From Dryocola sp031988645 (lineage in GTDB: Bacteria > Pseudomonadota > Gammaproteobacteria > Enterobacterales > Enterobacteriaceae), in assembly GCF_051307045.1 (NCBI RefSeq), contig NZ_CP150452.1, positions 3,844,001 through 3,908,000 of the forward strand: 64,000 nucleotides of DNA, read 5' to 3'. The notes beneath the pieces are model-generated. The model had not been told where the DNA came from. It ran no database searches and saw nothing but the letters and a program-made list of their open reading frames with translations. The translations under genes and the position numbers were made by a program. Shown one piece after another: positions 48,214 to 58,139 of this stretch (its first letter is position 1; every line of letters begins with the position of its first letter).

Positions 48214-49221
48214 ATGACAGAGCGCAGCGGGATTATCGCCGCCGGGAATATGCTGGTGGATCACGTGCACCAAATCGTCCAGTGGCCGCAGCGCGGGTGG
48301 CTGGCTGAGATTGTCCACAGCGAACGCTCGACGGGCGGCGCGCCGCTGAACGTGCTGCTGACGCTGGCGAAAATGCACGTCGGCCTGCCGCTGCAGGCGG
48401 TGGGGCTGGTGGGCGAGGATCATGACGGCGATTACATTATGGCGATGCTCGATCAGTATCATGTGAATCGCCAGCACGTTCACCGTACGACCTTTGCGCC
48501 CACCTCCATGTCGCAGGTGATGACCGATCCCAGCGGGCAGCGCACTTTCTTCCACTCGCCCGGCGCTAACCGCCTGCTTGATTTGCCCGCCTTTGACCGG
48601 CTTGAGTCGTCATTTAAAATCTTTCACCTCGGCTACCTGCTGCTGCTCGATAGCCTGGATATGGAGGATGCGGAATACGGCACGCGCAGCGCAAGGCTGC
48701 TGGCGCAGATGTCCCAGCAGGGCTACGAAACCTCTCTTGATTTAGTTTCAAGGCAGGGCGACCCGCGCTATCGCCCGATGGTGCTCCCGGCCCTGGGCTG
48801 GCTGGATTACCTGGTGATTAACGAGCTGGAGGCCGGCGAGTTTAGCGGGCTGGATATTCGCCGGTCAGACGGCTCGCCGCACGTAGAGAATATCGCTCAG
48901 GCCGCCGGCCTGCTGCTTGAGTCCGGCGTGCGTCAGCGCGTGGTCATTCACTGCCCGGAAGGCGCATGGGGCGTGGAAAAGAGCGGCGAAGGGGTATGGG
49001 TGCCGTCGTTTCGTTTAGCCCCTGAAGAAATCATCGGCAGCGTAGGCGCGGGCGACGCGTTTTGCGCCGGGATGCTGTACGGCTGCCATGAAAAATGGTC
49101 GCTGGTCGATAGCCTGAAGCTGGCGCACGCCTGCGCGCGCGCTAATTTGCTGTGCGCCAATGCGATAGACGGCGCAAAACCGCTTACGGAACTCCAGATG
49201 TTTATTAATGAGAACAGCTAG
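48214..49221 (+). CDS. PfkB-family sugar kinase
   Basis: A protein of 335 aa of the ribokinase/PfkB family. The N-terminal glycine-rich GNMLVDHVHQIVQW, the STGGAPLNVLLTLAKM segment and the C-terminal active-site GSVGAGDAFCAGML (catalytic Asp) are present. The start ATG at 48214 follows AAGGAG. By context it phosphorylates the ketose made by the isomerase. Family members can act at C1 or C6, so the product is not fixed by sequence. Last gene of the operon; its stop is 27 bases from the convergent regulator gene. Confidence 0.9.
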   Translation: MTERSGIIAAGNMLVDHVHQIVQWPQRGWLAEIVHSERSTGGAPLNVLLTLAKMHVGLPLQAVGLVGEDHDGDYIMAMLDQYHVNRQHVHRTTFAPTSMSQVMTDPSGQRTFFHSPGANRLLDLPAFDRLESSFKIFHLGYLLLLDSLDMEDAEYGTRSARLLAQMSQQGYETSLDLVSRQGDPRYRPMVLPALGWLDYLVINELEAGEFSGLDIRRSDGSPHVENIAQAAGLLLESGVRQRVVIHCPEGAWGVEKSGEGVWVPSFRLAPEEIIGSVGAGDAFCAGMLYGCHEKWSLVDSLKLAHACARANLLCANAIDGAKPLTELQMFINENS

Positions 49222-49248
49222 CGGCTACCGGCGGCTGTTAACAATAGC

Positions 49249-49983
49249 TCAGGCGGCATGATGCTCCGCCTGGATGATATCCGCGGCGAAGACGTAGCCT
49301 ACGCCACGGATAGTGCGGATTAACGACGGCTGATGAGGGTTAACCTCTATTTTTCTGCGCAGGCGCATGATGAGCACGTCGATCGTTCTGTCGAAGATTT
49401 CCAGGCTTTCGCTGTGGGTGAGCTCCAGCAGCCGTTCACGGGACAATACCTTGCGGGCGTTTTGCATCAGCGCCAGTAGCAGACCGTATTCCCCCTGCGT
49501 AAGGTCGACCTGCTCGTGCTGCGCGTTAAACAGCTGGCAGCGATCGGTATCTAACCGCCAGCCGTTAAAATGTAGCCCGCTGGTTTTTGTCGTCGCCGTC
49601 TCCACGGCCAGCGCCCCCGTGCGGCGCAGCACCGCTTTAACCCGCGCCACCACCACGCGAGGATTAAACGGCTTGCCGATGTAATCATCAGCGCCCATCT
49701 CCAGACCCACCACGACGTCGGACTCGCTGCCAAGGCCGGTCAGCATCACTACCGGCAGCTCAGGACGCTGCCGCTGAATCTGCTGCAGCACCTGCAGGCC
49801 GTTGATATCCGGCAGCATCATATCGAGCAGCACCAGCGCGATCGCCGGCCGCTGGGCAATCATCGTTAAGGCATCGTTGCCGGTATGACAAACCTGCACG
49901 TCAAAGACGTGCTCGTTAAGGGTATCGCGCAGCACGTCGCAGATAGCCAGATCGTCATCCACCACCAATATTGCAGGCTTCAT
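49249..49983 (-). CDS. OmpR-family response regulator of the sugar module
   Basis: A protein of 244 aa. The receiver has D9/D10, the phosphorylation site D54 in LVLLDMMLPD, T82 and K104 in YIGKPF. The C-terminal winged helix ends TIDVLIMRLRRKIE and IRTIRGVGYVF. No other regulator is nearby, so it is the probable partner of the hybrid kinase at 40186. Its gene lies at the far end of the operon, on the opposite strand. Confidence 0.9.
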   Translation of the reverse strand: MKPAILVVDDDLAICDVLRDTLNEHVFDVQVCHTGNDALTMIAQRPAIALVLLDMMLPDINGLQVLQQIQRQRPELPVVMLTGLGSESDVVVGLEMGADDYIGKPFNPRVVVARVKAVLRRTGALAVETATTKTSGLHFNGWRLDTDRCQLFNAQHEQVDLTQGEYGLLLALMQNARKVLSRERLLELTHSESLEIFDRTIDVLIMRLRRKIEVNPHQPSLIRTIRGVGYVFAADIIQAEHHAA

Positions 49984-50163
49984 TGTTATTCTCCGGGGAG
50001 GATGTTCAGGTCGATAAGTAAGTGTGAACGATAGTTAATGGAGTGCCGCATAAAAGACAAATGCCCGTGCTGAAATTTCAAGCAGCGTCACAAACGGCCA
50101 GCCGCGCGCGAGGGCATTTATGCACAAGGCCGGCGAACCTCCCTTTCTTACCCTGGCTGGCGG

Positions 50164-50192
50164 ATAAAAAAAACGGCCCCGCGGGACCGTTT
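50164..50192 (-). terminator. Rho-independent terminator of gltP
   Basis: On the minus strand AACGGTCCC GCG GGGCCGTT folds into a GC-rich stem and is followed by eight T residues (50173-50166). It lies about 22 bases beyond the gltP stop. Confidence 0.85.
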
Positions 50193-50213
50193 AGTTTTGC
50201 TTCTCAAAACGGC

Positions 50214-51527
50214 TTAGCCGTTCGCTTTATCCGTAAAGCCGCCCAGCATTTCACGCTCGTAAGCCGCCGCCTTCTTGTGGTCAAACTTGTGTTCCCACTT
50301 GGCGATAACCAGCACCGCCAGCGCATTTCCCACCACGTTCAAGGCGGTACGCGCCATGTCCAGAATACGGTCGACGCCGGCGATAAACGCCAGTCCTTCC
50401 AGCGGAATGCCTACGCTGCCAAGGGTTGCCAGCAGCACGACGAAGGAGACGCCCGGCACGCCGGCGATGCCTTTTGAGGTCACCATCAGCGTCAGCACCA
50501 GGATGATTTCCTGACCGAGCGACAGTTCGATACCGTAAAGCTGCGCGATAAAGATGGCCGCGATGCTCTGGTAGAGCGTGGAGCCGTCAAGGTTGAAGGA
50601 GTAGCCGGTCGGCACCACGAAGCTGGTAATGGATGCCGGCGCGCCGTACGCCTCCATCTTCTCGATAATGCGCGGCAGAACGCTTTCGGAGCTCGCCGTG
50701 GAGAAAGCCAGAATCAGTTCGTCCTTGAGGATGCGAATCAGCGTCCAGACGCGCAAACCGCACAGCCGGGCCACCGCCCCCAGCACGATCAGCGCAAAGA
50801 ACAGGATGGCGAAATAAACCAGCAGCACCAGCTTGAGCAGCGGCCACAGCGACGCAAACCCGAAGTTGGCTACCGTTACCGCGATCAGCGCAAAGACCCC
50901 GACCGGCGCATAGCGCATCACCATGTGGGTTACCTTGAACATGGTTTCGGAGACAGAGCGGAATACCGTGACCAGCGGTTCACGATGCGCTGCAGGCAGC
51001 GAAGAGAGGCCAAGACCAAACAGCACCGAGAAGAAGATAATCGGCAGCATGTCGCCTTTGGCCATCGAAGCCACGATGTTAGTCGGCACGAGGGAAAGAA
51101 TGGTGCCCATCAGGCCGTGCGCGTGGCTCTGAACGTCCTCGGCGGTGTGCTGATATTTCGAAATATCCACGCTGGCAAGCTGCGACATATCAATGCCGTG
51201 TCCCGGCTGGAACACGTTCGCCAGGGTAATCCCAAGGATAATGGCAACCGTCGTGATCACTTCGAAATAGAGAATGGTTTTCGCGCCGATTCTTCCGAGC
51301 TGTTTCGCATCGCCCACGCCCGCAATCCCTACCACCAGCGTAGAAATCACAATCGGCACGACAATCATTTTGATCAGATGAATAAAGATATCGCCTGCCG
51401 GAGAGAGCAGGTTGGTGATAAGCCATTCGCGCTCATCACTCTGATAATGCAGAACGCTTCCCAGCGCGATACCCAGCACCAGCGCCAGCAGTATCTGCCA
51501 GGCAAGGCTGACCTTTGGTTGTTTCAT
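50214..51527 (-). CDS. gltP: GltP, proton/glutamate-aspartate symporter
   Basis: A protein of 437 aa, the same as E. coli GltP, from the ATG at 51527 (MKQPKVSLAWQILLALVLG). Family signatures of dicarboxylate/amino acid:cation symporters are clear: AFSTASSESVLPRIIEKM (serine-rich reentrant loop), VPTGYSFNLDGSTLYQS and TSKGIAGVPG. Upstream in-frame ATGs lie in the intergenic region and are ignored. It diverges from acs; the nrf genes that lie between acs and gltP in E. coli are absent. Confidence 0.96.
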   Translation of the reverse strand: MKQPKVSLAWQILLALVLGIALGSVLHYQSDEREWLITNLLSPAGDIFIHLIKMIVVPIVISTLVVGIAGVGDAKQLGRIGAKTILYFEVITTVAIILGITLANVFQPGHGIDMSQLASVDISKYQHTAEDVQSHAHGLMGTILSLVPTNIVASMAKGDMLPIIFFSVLFGLGLSSLPAAHREPLVTVFRSVSETMFKVTHMVMRYAPVGVFALIAVTVANFGFASLWPLLKLVLLVYFAILFFALIVLGAVARLCGLRVWTLIRILKDELILAFSTASSESVLPRIIEKMEAYGAPASITSFVVPTGYSFNLDGSTLYQSIAAIFIAQLYGIELSLGQEIILVLTLMVTSKGIAGVPGVSFVVLLATLGSVGIPLEGLAFIAGVDRILDMARTALNVVGNALAVLVIAKWEHKFDHKKAAAYEREMLGGFTDKANG

Positions 51528-51953
51528 AACGATTTTATTCCTCAATAAAACGCCATTCCCAGGATGTTGCCCAATGAGAACGTCACAAACGTAAAAGGGG
51601 TATGACAAACGTCGGGGATTACGAGGGGCTTTTTCAAGCGGCTGTATGAGTACCATTTGTACGCTATGCTGCGCAACCCTGCCTGTTCAGGGATATTCAC
51701 TCAAAATACGCCGTTAAACGGAACTTTAGTTATATCTCCTGCTATAACTTATTGTTATAAAATATATTTACTCATGCCTTTTTCAAATAACCCTCGCGGT
51801 GAATTATTTCTCCTTCACGATTCGTTTGATTAATTTTCAGCCAATTCAAATAACGACGTGATCTGTCGCCCAAAAAGTAAACAAAGCTGGCAATACCCCT
51901 ACAATTAACGTTTGCGTGACATATTATTAACATCCTCAAGGAGAAAAAAAGCC
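51528..51953 (+). promoter_or_regulatory. gltP-acs intergenic region with acs promoter
   Basis: A 426-bp divergent region. The last 110 bases (GTGATCTGTCGCCC, AAGCTGGCAATACCCCTACA) resemble what I recall of the E. coli acs promoter, which is activated by CRP. TACAAT at 51900-51905 could be the -10 element, and GTGATC near 51858 a CRP half-site. The remaining AT-rich 300 bases hold no gene that I can support. Confidence 0.5.
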
Positions 51954-53912
<1,959 letters not shown>

Positions 53913-53928
53913 CGTTGATTTTTTACCC

Positions 53929-53951
53929 CCTCTCCCCGCCGGGGAGAGGGA
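53929..53951 (+). other. Perfect 10-bp hairpin between acs and yjcH
   Basis: CCCTCTCCCC (53929-53938) and GGGGAGAGGG (53942-53951) pair perfectly around a three-base loop. No T-run follows, so it is more likely to protect the 3' end of the acs message, or to thin out yjcH-actP transcription, than to end it fully. Confidence 0.65.
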
Positions 53952-54010
53952 AACGGGCCCTGCTTCACTCAATATAATCACAACACAACCTTACCTCTGG
54001 AGACTCTGTG

Positions 54011-54322
54011 ATGAATGACCTCATTTATCAACGGATAGAAGACAGCGCGCATTTCAGGGAGCTAGTCGAAAAACGGCAGCGTTTTGCCATTATCCTGTCG
54101 ATTATCATGCTGGTGGTTTACGTCGGCTTTATCCTGCTTATCGCCTTCGCGCCCGGCTGGCTGGGCACGCCTTTGCACGCGGGCACCAGCGTCACGCGCG
54201 GCATACCTATCGGCATTGGCGTTATAATTATCTCCTTTGTGCTTACCGCCGTTTACGTCTGGCGGGCCAACGGTGAATTCGACCGGCTGACCCGGGCGAT
54301 GCTGCGCGAGGTAAACGCATAA
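54011..54322 (+). CDS. yjcH: YjcH, DUF485 membrane protein
   Basis: A protein of 103 aa from the ATG at 54011 (the GTG at 54008 is a worse start). DUF485 family: IYQRIEDSAHFRELVEKRQR, then two membrane segments about 25-47 and 60-82, and WRANGEFDRL. It is co-transcribed with acs and actP in E. coli. The precise role is unknown; it may assist the acetate permease. The stop overlaps the actP ATG (TAATG). Confidence 0.95.
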   Translation: MNDLIYQRIEDSAHFRELVEKRQRFAIILSIIMLVVYVGFILLIAFAPGWLGTPLHAGTSVTRGIPIGIGVIIISFVLTAVYVWRANGEFDRLTRAMLREVNA

Positions 54323-55983
54323 TGAAACGTCTTCTGACCGCGGTTATCACAGCGCCCCTGCTTGCCTTATCCGCCACGGCGCTGGCGGCCGACGCCATTA
54401 CCGGCGACGTGCAGCGCCAGCCGACCAACTGGCAGGCGATCATGATGTTCGTCATCTTCGTCGCCCTGACGCTGTACATCACCTGGTGGGCCTCGAAGCG
54501 TACCCGCTCGCGCAGCGATTACTACACCGCCGGCGGCAATATCACCGGCTTCCAGAACGGGCTGGCGATTTCCGGCGACTTTATGTCGGCGGCCTCCTTC
54601 CTGGGGATCTCCGCGCTGGTCTACACCTCCGGGTACGACGGCCTGATTTACTCGCTCGGCTTCCTGGTCGGCTGGCCGATTATTCTGTTCCTGATCGCCG
54701 AACGCCTGCGCAACCTTGGGCGCTATACCTTTGCGGACGTCGCCTCTTACCGTTTGAAACAGGGGCCGATTCGTATCCTGTCTGCCTGCGGCTCATTAGT
54801 GGTGGTGGCGCTGTATCTCATCGCGCAGATGGTCGGCGCGGGCAAGCTTATCGAGCTGCTGTTCGGCCTGAACTACCACGTTGCGGTGGTGCTGGTCGGG
54901 GTGCTGATGGTGATGTACGTGCTGTTTGGCGGCATGCTCGCCACCACCTGGGTACAAATCATCAAGGCCGTGCTGCTGCTGTTCGGCGCAAGCTTTATGG
55001 CCTTTATGGTGATGAAGCACGTGGGCTTTAGCTTTAGCAATCTGTTCAGCGAAGCCATGGCGGTACACCCGAAAGGCGCGGCTATTATGAGCCCCGGCGG
55101 CCTGGTGAAAGACCCTATCTCGGCCCTGTCGCTTGGCCTGGGGCTGATGTTTGGCACCGCCGGCCTGCCGCACATTCTGATGCGTTTCTTCACGGTCAGC
55201 GATGCCCGCGAAGCGCGTAAGAGCGTGCTCTACGCCACCGGTTTTATGGGTTATTTCTACATCCTGACCTTTATCATCGGCTTTGGCGCCATCATGCTGG
55301 TGGGCGCTAACCCGGCGTTTAAAGACGCGGCGGGCGCGCTAATCGGCGGCAACAACATGGCGGCGGTGCACCTTGCTAACGCCGTGGGCGGCAACCTGTT
55401 CCTGGGCTTTATTTCCGCGGTTGCCTTCGCCACGATTCTGGCGGTGGTGGCGGGCTTAACGCTGGCCGGGGCCTCTGCGGTTTCGCACGATTTGTATGCC
55501 AACGTGTTCCGCAAAGGCGCTTCCGAACGCGATGAAATCCGCGTGTCGAAAATTACCGTGCTGATTCTGGGGGTGGTTGCCATCGGGCTGGGTATTTTGT
55601 TTGAAAATCAGAATATCGCCTTTATGGTGGGCCTGGCGTTCTCCATCGCGGCAAGCTGCAACTTCCCGATTATCCTGCTCTCCATGTACTGGTCAAAGCT
55701 GACCACCCGCGGCGCGATGATCGGCGGCTGGCTTGGCCTGCTGACGGCGGTGATCCTGATGATCCTCGGCCCGACGGTCTGGGTGCAGGTGCTGGGCCAC
55801 GCCACGGCTATCTTCCCGTACGAGTACCCGGCGCTGTTCTCTATTCTGGTGGCGTTTATCGGCATCTGGGTATTCTCGATTACCGATAACAGCCCGGAAG
55901 GCAACCTCGAACGCGCGAAATTCCGCGCTCAGTTCATCCGTTCCCAGACCGGGATCGGTATTGAGCAAGGCCGCGCGCACTAA
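54322..55983 (+). CDS. actP: ActP, acetate/cation symporter
   Basis: A protein of 553 aa (E. coli 549) of the sodium:solute symporter family. A signal-like N-terminus (LLALSATALA) precedes 13 membrane segments. Conserved parts: SDYYTAGGNITGFQNGLAIS, GDFMSAASFLGISAL, LPHILMRFFTVSDAREAR and AGLTLAGASAVSHDL. It takes up acetate and glycolate, and Acs then activates acetate. Confidence 0.97.
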   Translation: MKRLLTAVITAPLLALSATALAADAITGDVQRQPTNWQAIMMFVIFVALTLYITWWASKRTRSRSDYYTAGGNITGFQNGLAISGDFMSAASFLGISALVYTSGYDGLIYSLGFLVGWPIILFLIAERLRNLGRYTFADVASYRLKQGPIRILSACGSLVVVALYLIAQMVGAGKLIELLFGLNYHVAVVLVGVLMVMYVLFGGMLATTWVQIIKAVLLLFGASFMAFMVMKHVGFSFSNLFSEAMAVHPKGAAIMSPGGLVKDPISALSLGLGLMFGTAGLPHILMRFFTVSDAREARKSVLYATGFMGYFYILTFIIGFGAIMLVGANPAFKDAAGALIGGNNMAAVHLANAVGGNLFLGFISAVAFATILAVVAGLTLAGASAVSHDLYANVFRKGASERDEIRVSKITVLILGVVAIGLGILFENQNIAFMVGLAFSIAASCNFPIILLSMYWSKLTTRGAMIGGWLGLLTAVILMILGPTVWVQVLGHATAIFPYEYPALFSILVAFIGIWVFSITDNSPEGNLERAKFRAQFIRSQTGIGIEQGRAH

Positions 55984-55989
55984 GCGCTT

Positions 55990-56017
55990 ATCCCCGGTCA
56001 TCCGGCCGGGGATTTTC
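55990..56017 (+). terminator. Rho-independent terminator of the acs operon
   Basis: ATCCCCGG and CCGGGGAT pair around an eight-base loop and are followed by TTTTCTCTT. It lies seven bases after the actP stop and next to the convergent lrgB-like gene. Confidence 0.8.
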
Positions 56018-56023
56018 TCTTAA

Positions 56024-56713
56024 TCAAAACATCAGCCAGCTAATCAGCGGCGCTCCTGTCACCATCACCACGCCCGAGAGCATCATGACCAGGCTTGCGA
56101 CTACGCCCTCCTGCGGACCCAGCTCATAAGAGCGGGCCGTGCCCGCGCCGTGCGATGCCGCGCCGAATCCCGCCCCTTTTGCCATGCCTGCGCGAATTGA
56201 CAGCCGCAGGAACAGCACGTCGCCGACCGCCATGCCGAAGACCCCCGTGATCACCACAAACAAAGCGACCAGTTCCGGCTGCCCGCCAATAGGCTTTGCC
56301 GCCGCCAGGGCAAAAGGCGTGGTGATAGAGCGTACGGCAAGGCTGCGCTGGATTTCGTCGGACAGCATAAGCAGGCGCGCCAGCCAGACCGAGCTGGTCA
56401 CCGCCACCACCGTCGCCGTCGCCACGCCCGCAGAAAGCGACATCCAGTGGCGCTTTATCACCTTCAGGTTGTCATACACCGGCACCGCGAAGGCGATAGT
56501 CGCCGGTCCCAGCAGCCATAGCAGCCAGTGCGCTTCCCCCATGTAATTCTGATAGGAGATATGGCCGGCTATCAGCATCAGCACCAGCAGTACGGGCGTT
56601 AACACCAGCGGCATAAGCGGCAGCTTGTGAAAGCGGCGGTAGAGCTTTTTATTGGCGCAATAGAGGATAACCGTCATCGCAAGGCACAGTACGCTGATTT
56701 GAAAGCTACTCAC
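56024..56713 (-). CDS. LrgB/CidB-family membrane protein
   Basis: A protein of 229 aa with about seven membrane segments and the LrgB motifs TPFALAAAKPIGGQPELVA, ITGVFGMAVGDVLF and FGAASHGAGTARSYE. The GTG at 56713 is chosen because it overlaps the upstream stop (GTGAGTAG) and gives a family-like N-terminus; an ATG at 56737 would add eight residues. LrgAB/CidAB pairs were first described as holin-like and are now also linked to pyruvate or glycolate transport. The position beside actP, an acetate/glycolate carrier, fits an overflow-metabolite role. Confidence 0.88.
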   Translation of the reverse strand: MSSFQISVLCLAMTVILYCANKKLYRRFHKLPLMPLVLTPVLLVLMLIAGHISYQNYMGEAHWLLWLLGPATIAFAVPVYDNLKVIKRHWMSLSAGVATATVVAVTSSVWLARLLMLSDEIQRSLAVRSITTPFALAAAKPIGGQPELVALFVVITGVFGMAVGDVLFLRLSIRAGMAKGAGFGAASHGAGTARSYELGPQEGVVASLVMMLSGVVMVTGAPLISWLMF

Positions 56714-57131
56714 CGCGGGCCTGCCTGCGGGCTTCACGGGCCAGTTCGTAACGATACACCTTGTCCACCACCAGCGCCGTCGCCCCCAGCACCAGCAGGG
56801 TACTCACCGCGATAACCAGCATTATGCGCCAGCCGTCCGCCATCAGCAGCTGCAGGTAATTCACCACCGCCACCACCGCCGGCACAAAAAACAGCAGCAT
56901 TTCGGCCAGCAGCCAGCGCGATCCTTCCCGCACCCACCTGAGCGGCACCACCCGGCAAATAATCAGCATCAGCAGGGTCAGCATGCCGACGAGATTGGCG
57001 GGTAAAGGCAAATGCCAGCGCCCAACGGCCCATTGCGCCGCGATAAAAAGGCCTGCATACAGCCCGACCTGAAGCGGTATCTGTATGCGGTTTACAACGG
57101 ACGGCGTAAAGCGACCTGTCGCCAGGGCCAT
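56706..57131 (-). CDS. CidA/LrgA-family membrane protein
   Basis: A protein of 141 aa with four membrane segments and the family stretch LPLPANLVGMLTLLMLI, then LLFFVPAVVAVVNY. First gene of the pair with the LrgB-like protein. The LysR gene directly upstream on the other strand is the probable regulator (103 bases between starts). Confidence 0.88.
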   Translation of the reverse strand: MALATGRFTPSVVNRIQIPLQVGLYAGLFIAAQWAVGRWHLPLPANLVGMLTLLMLIICRVVPLRWVREGSRWLLAEMLLFFVPAVVAVVNYLQLLMADGWRIMLVIAVSTLLVLGATALVVDKVYRYELAREARRQARGE

Positions 57132-57233
57132 GGGGGTTATTCTCCAGAAAAATGCAGGAGGTGATTATAGTTAGCACCTCGCCCGGCAAGAAATGAATTA
57201 AAATCATCGAAGGTATAGTTAACGGGAATACTT

Positions 57234-58127
57234 ATGGATATCAGAACGCTGCGTTATTTTGTTGAAGTCGTCCGCCAGCAAAGTTTTACCCGCGCAGCGG
57301 AGAAGATGTTTGTCACTCAGCCGACCATCAGCAAGATGTTGCGCAACCTCGAAGACGAGCTGGGCTGCACTTTGCTGATTCGCAACGGCCGCAGGCTGCT
57401 GCTTACCGATACCGGCGAGGTGGTTTATCAGCGCGGCTTAACGATTTTAGGCGAGTTTCGCCAGCTGGAGGCGGAGTTAGGCGATATTAACCACCTCAGC
57501 AAAGGCGTGCTGCGGCTGGGCATTCCGCCGATGGTGGGGATGCTGATGACCGGCCCCATCGGCCTGTATCGCCAGCGCTACCCCGGCGTGGAGCTGAAGA
57601 TTTCCGAGTTCGGCGGCCTGACGGTGCAGCAGGCGGTGATAAACGGCGAGCTGGATTTAGCCATGACGGCGCTTCCGGTAGAAGACGAGGACGCCTTTTC
57701 AACGCTGCCCCTGTTTCGTCATCCGCTGTGCGTTCTGGTGCCCCGCTCGGGCCCGTGGATGGCTCGTACAAGCATTAAGCCCGACGAGCTCGCCGCTCAC
57801 CCGCTGCTTATCTATAACGAAGACTTTGCCCTTAGCCGCCAGCTGATGCAGCTGTTCCACGAGCACGGCTTTACGCCGCGCATCGCCGTAAGAAGCGGGC
57901 AGTGGGACTTCCTCGCGGCGATGGTCCAGGCCGGGATCGGCATTGCGATTTTACCAGAGCCCATCTGTCAGAAGCTGGATAAGACCACCTTAATGTGGCT
58001 GCCGCTGGAGAGCGATTTGACCTGGCAGCTGGGGATGATCTGGCGGGAAGGAATTTATATTTCACAAAGCGCGCAGGCGTGGATTGCCTGCTGTAAAGAG
58101 TTCTGGCCGGGGCTGCCCGGCCAGTAA
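57234..58127 (+). CDS. LysR-family regulator, CidR-like
   Basis: A protein of 297 aa. The N-terminal winged helix is MDIRTLRYFVEVVRQQSFTR, AAEKMFVTQPTISKMLRNLE, and the effector domain follows (GIPPMVGMLMTGPIGLYRQR, GIGIAILPEPICQKL). It is divergently placed to the lrgA/lrgB-like pair, the arrangement of CidR and its targets, which respond to acetate or pyruvate metabolism in Gram-positive bacteria. The short intergenic space has AT-rich stretches (ATTATAGTTAG, GGTATAGTTAAC), the latter forming a near-repeat of TATAGTTA that could be its binding site. Confidence 0.88.
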   Translation: MDIRTLRYFVEVVRQQSFTRAAEKMFVTQPTISKMLRNLEDELGCTLLIRNGRRLLLTDTGEVVYQRGLTILGEFRQLEAELGDINHLSKGVLRLGIPPMVGMLMTGPIGLYRQRYPGVELKISEFGGLTVQQAVINGELDLAMTALPVEDEDAFSTLPLFRHPLCVLVPRSGPWMARTSIKPDELAAHPLLIYNEDFALSRQLMQLFHEHGFTPRIAVRSGQWDFLAAMVQAGIGIAILPEPICQKLDKTTLMWLPLESDLTWQLGMIWREGIYISQSAQAWIACCKEFWPGLPGQ

Positions 58128-58139
58128 AGCCCGCTGACG

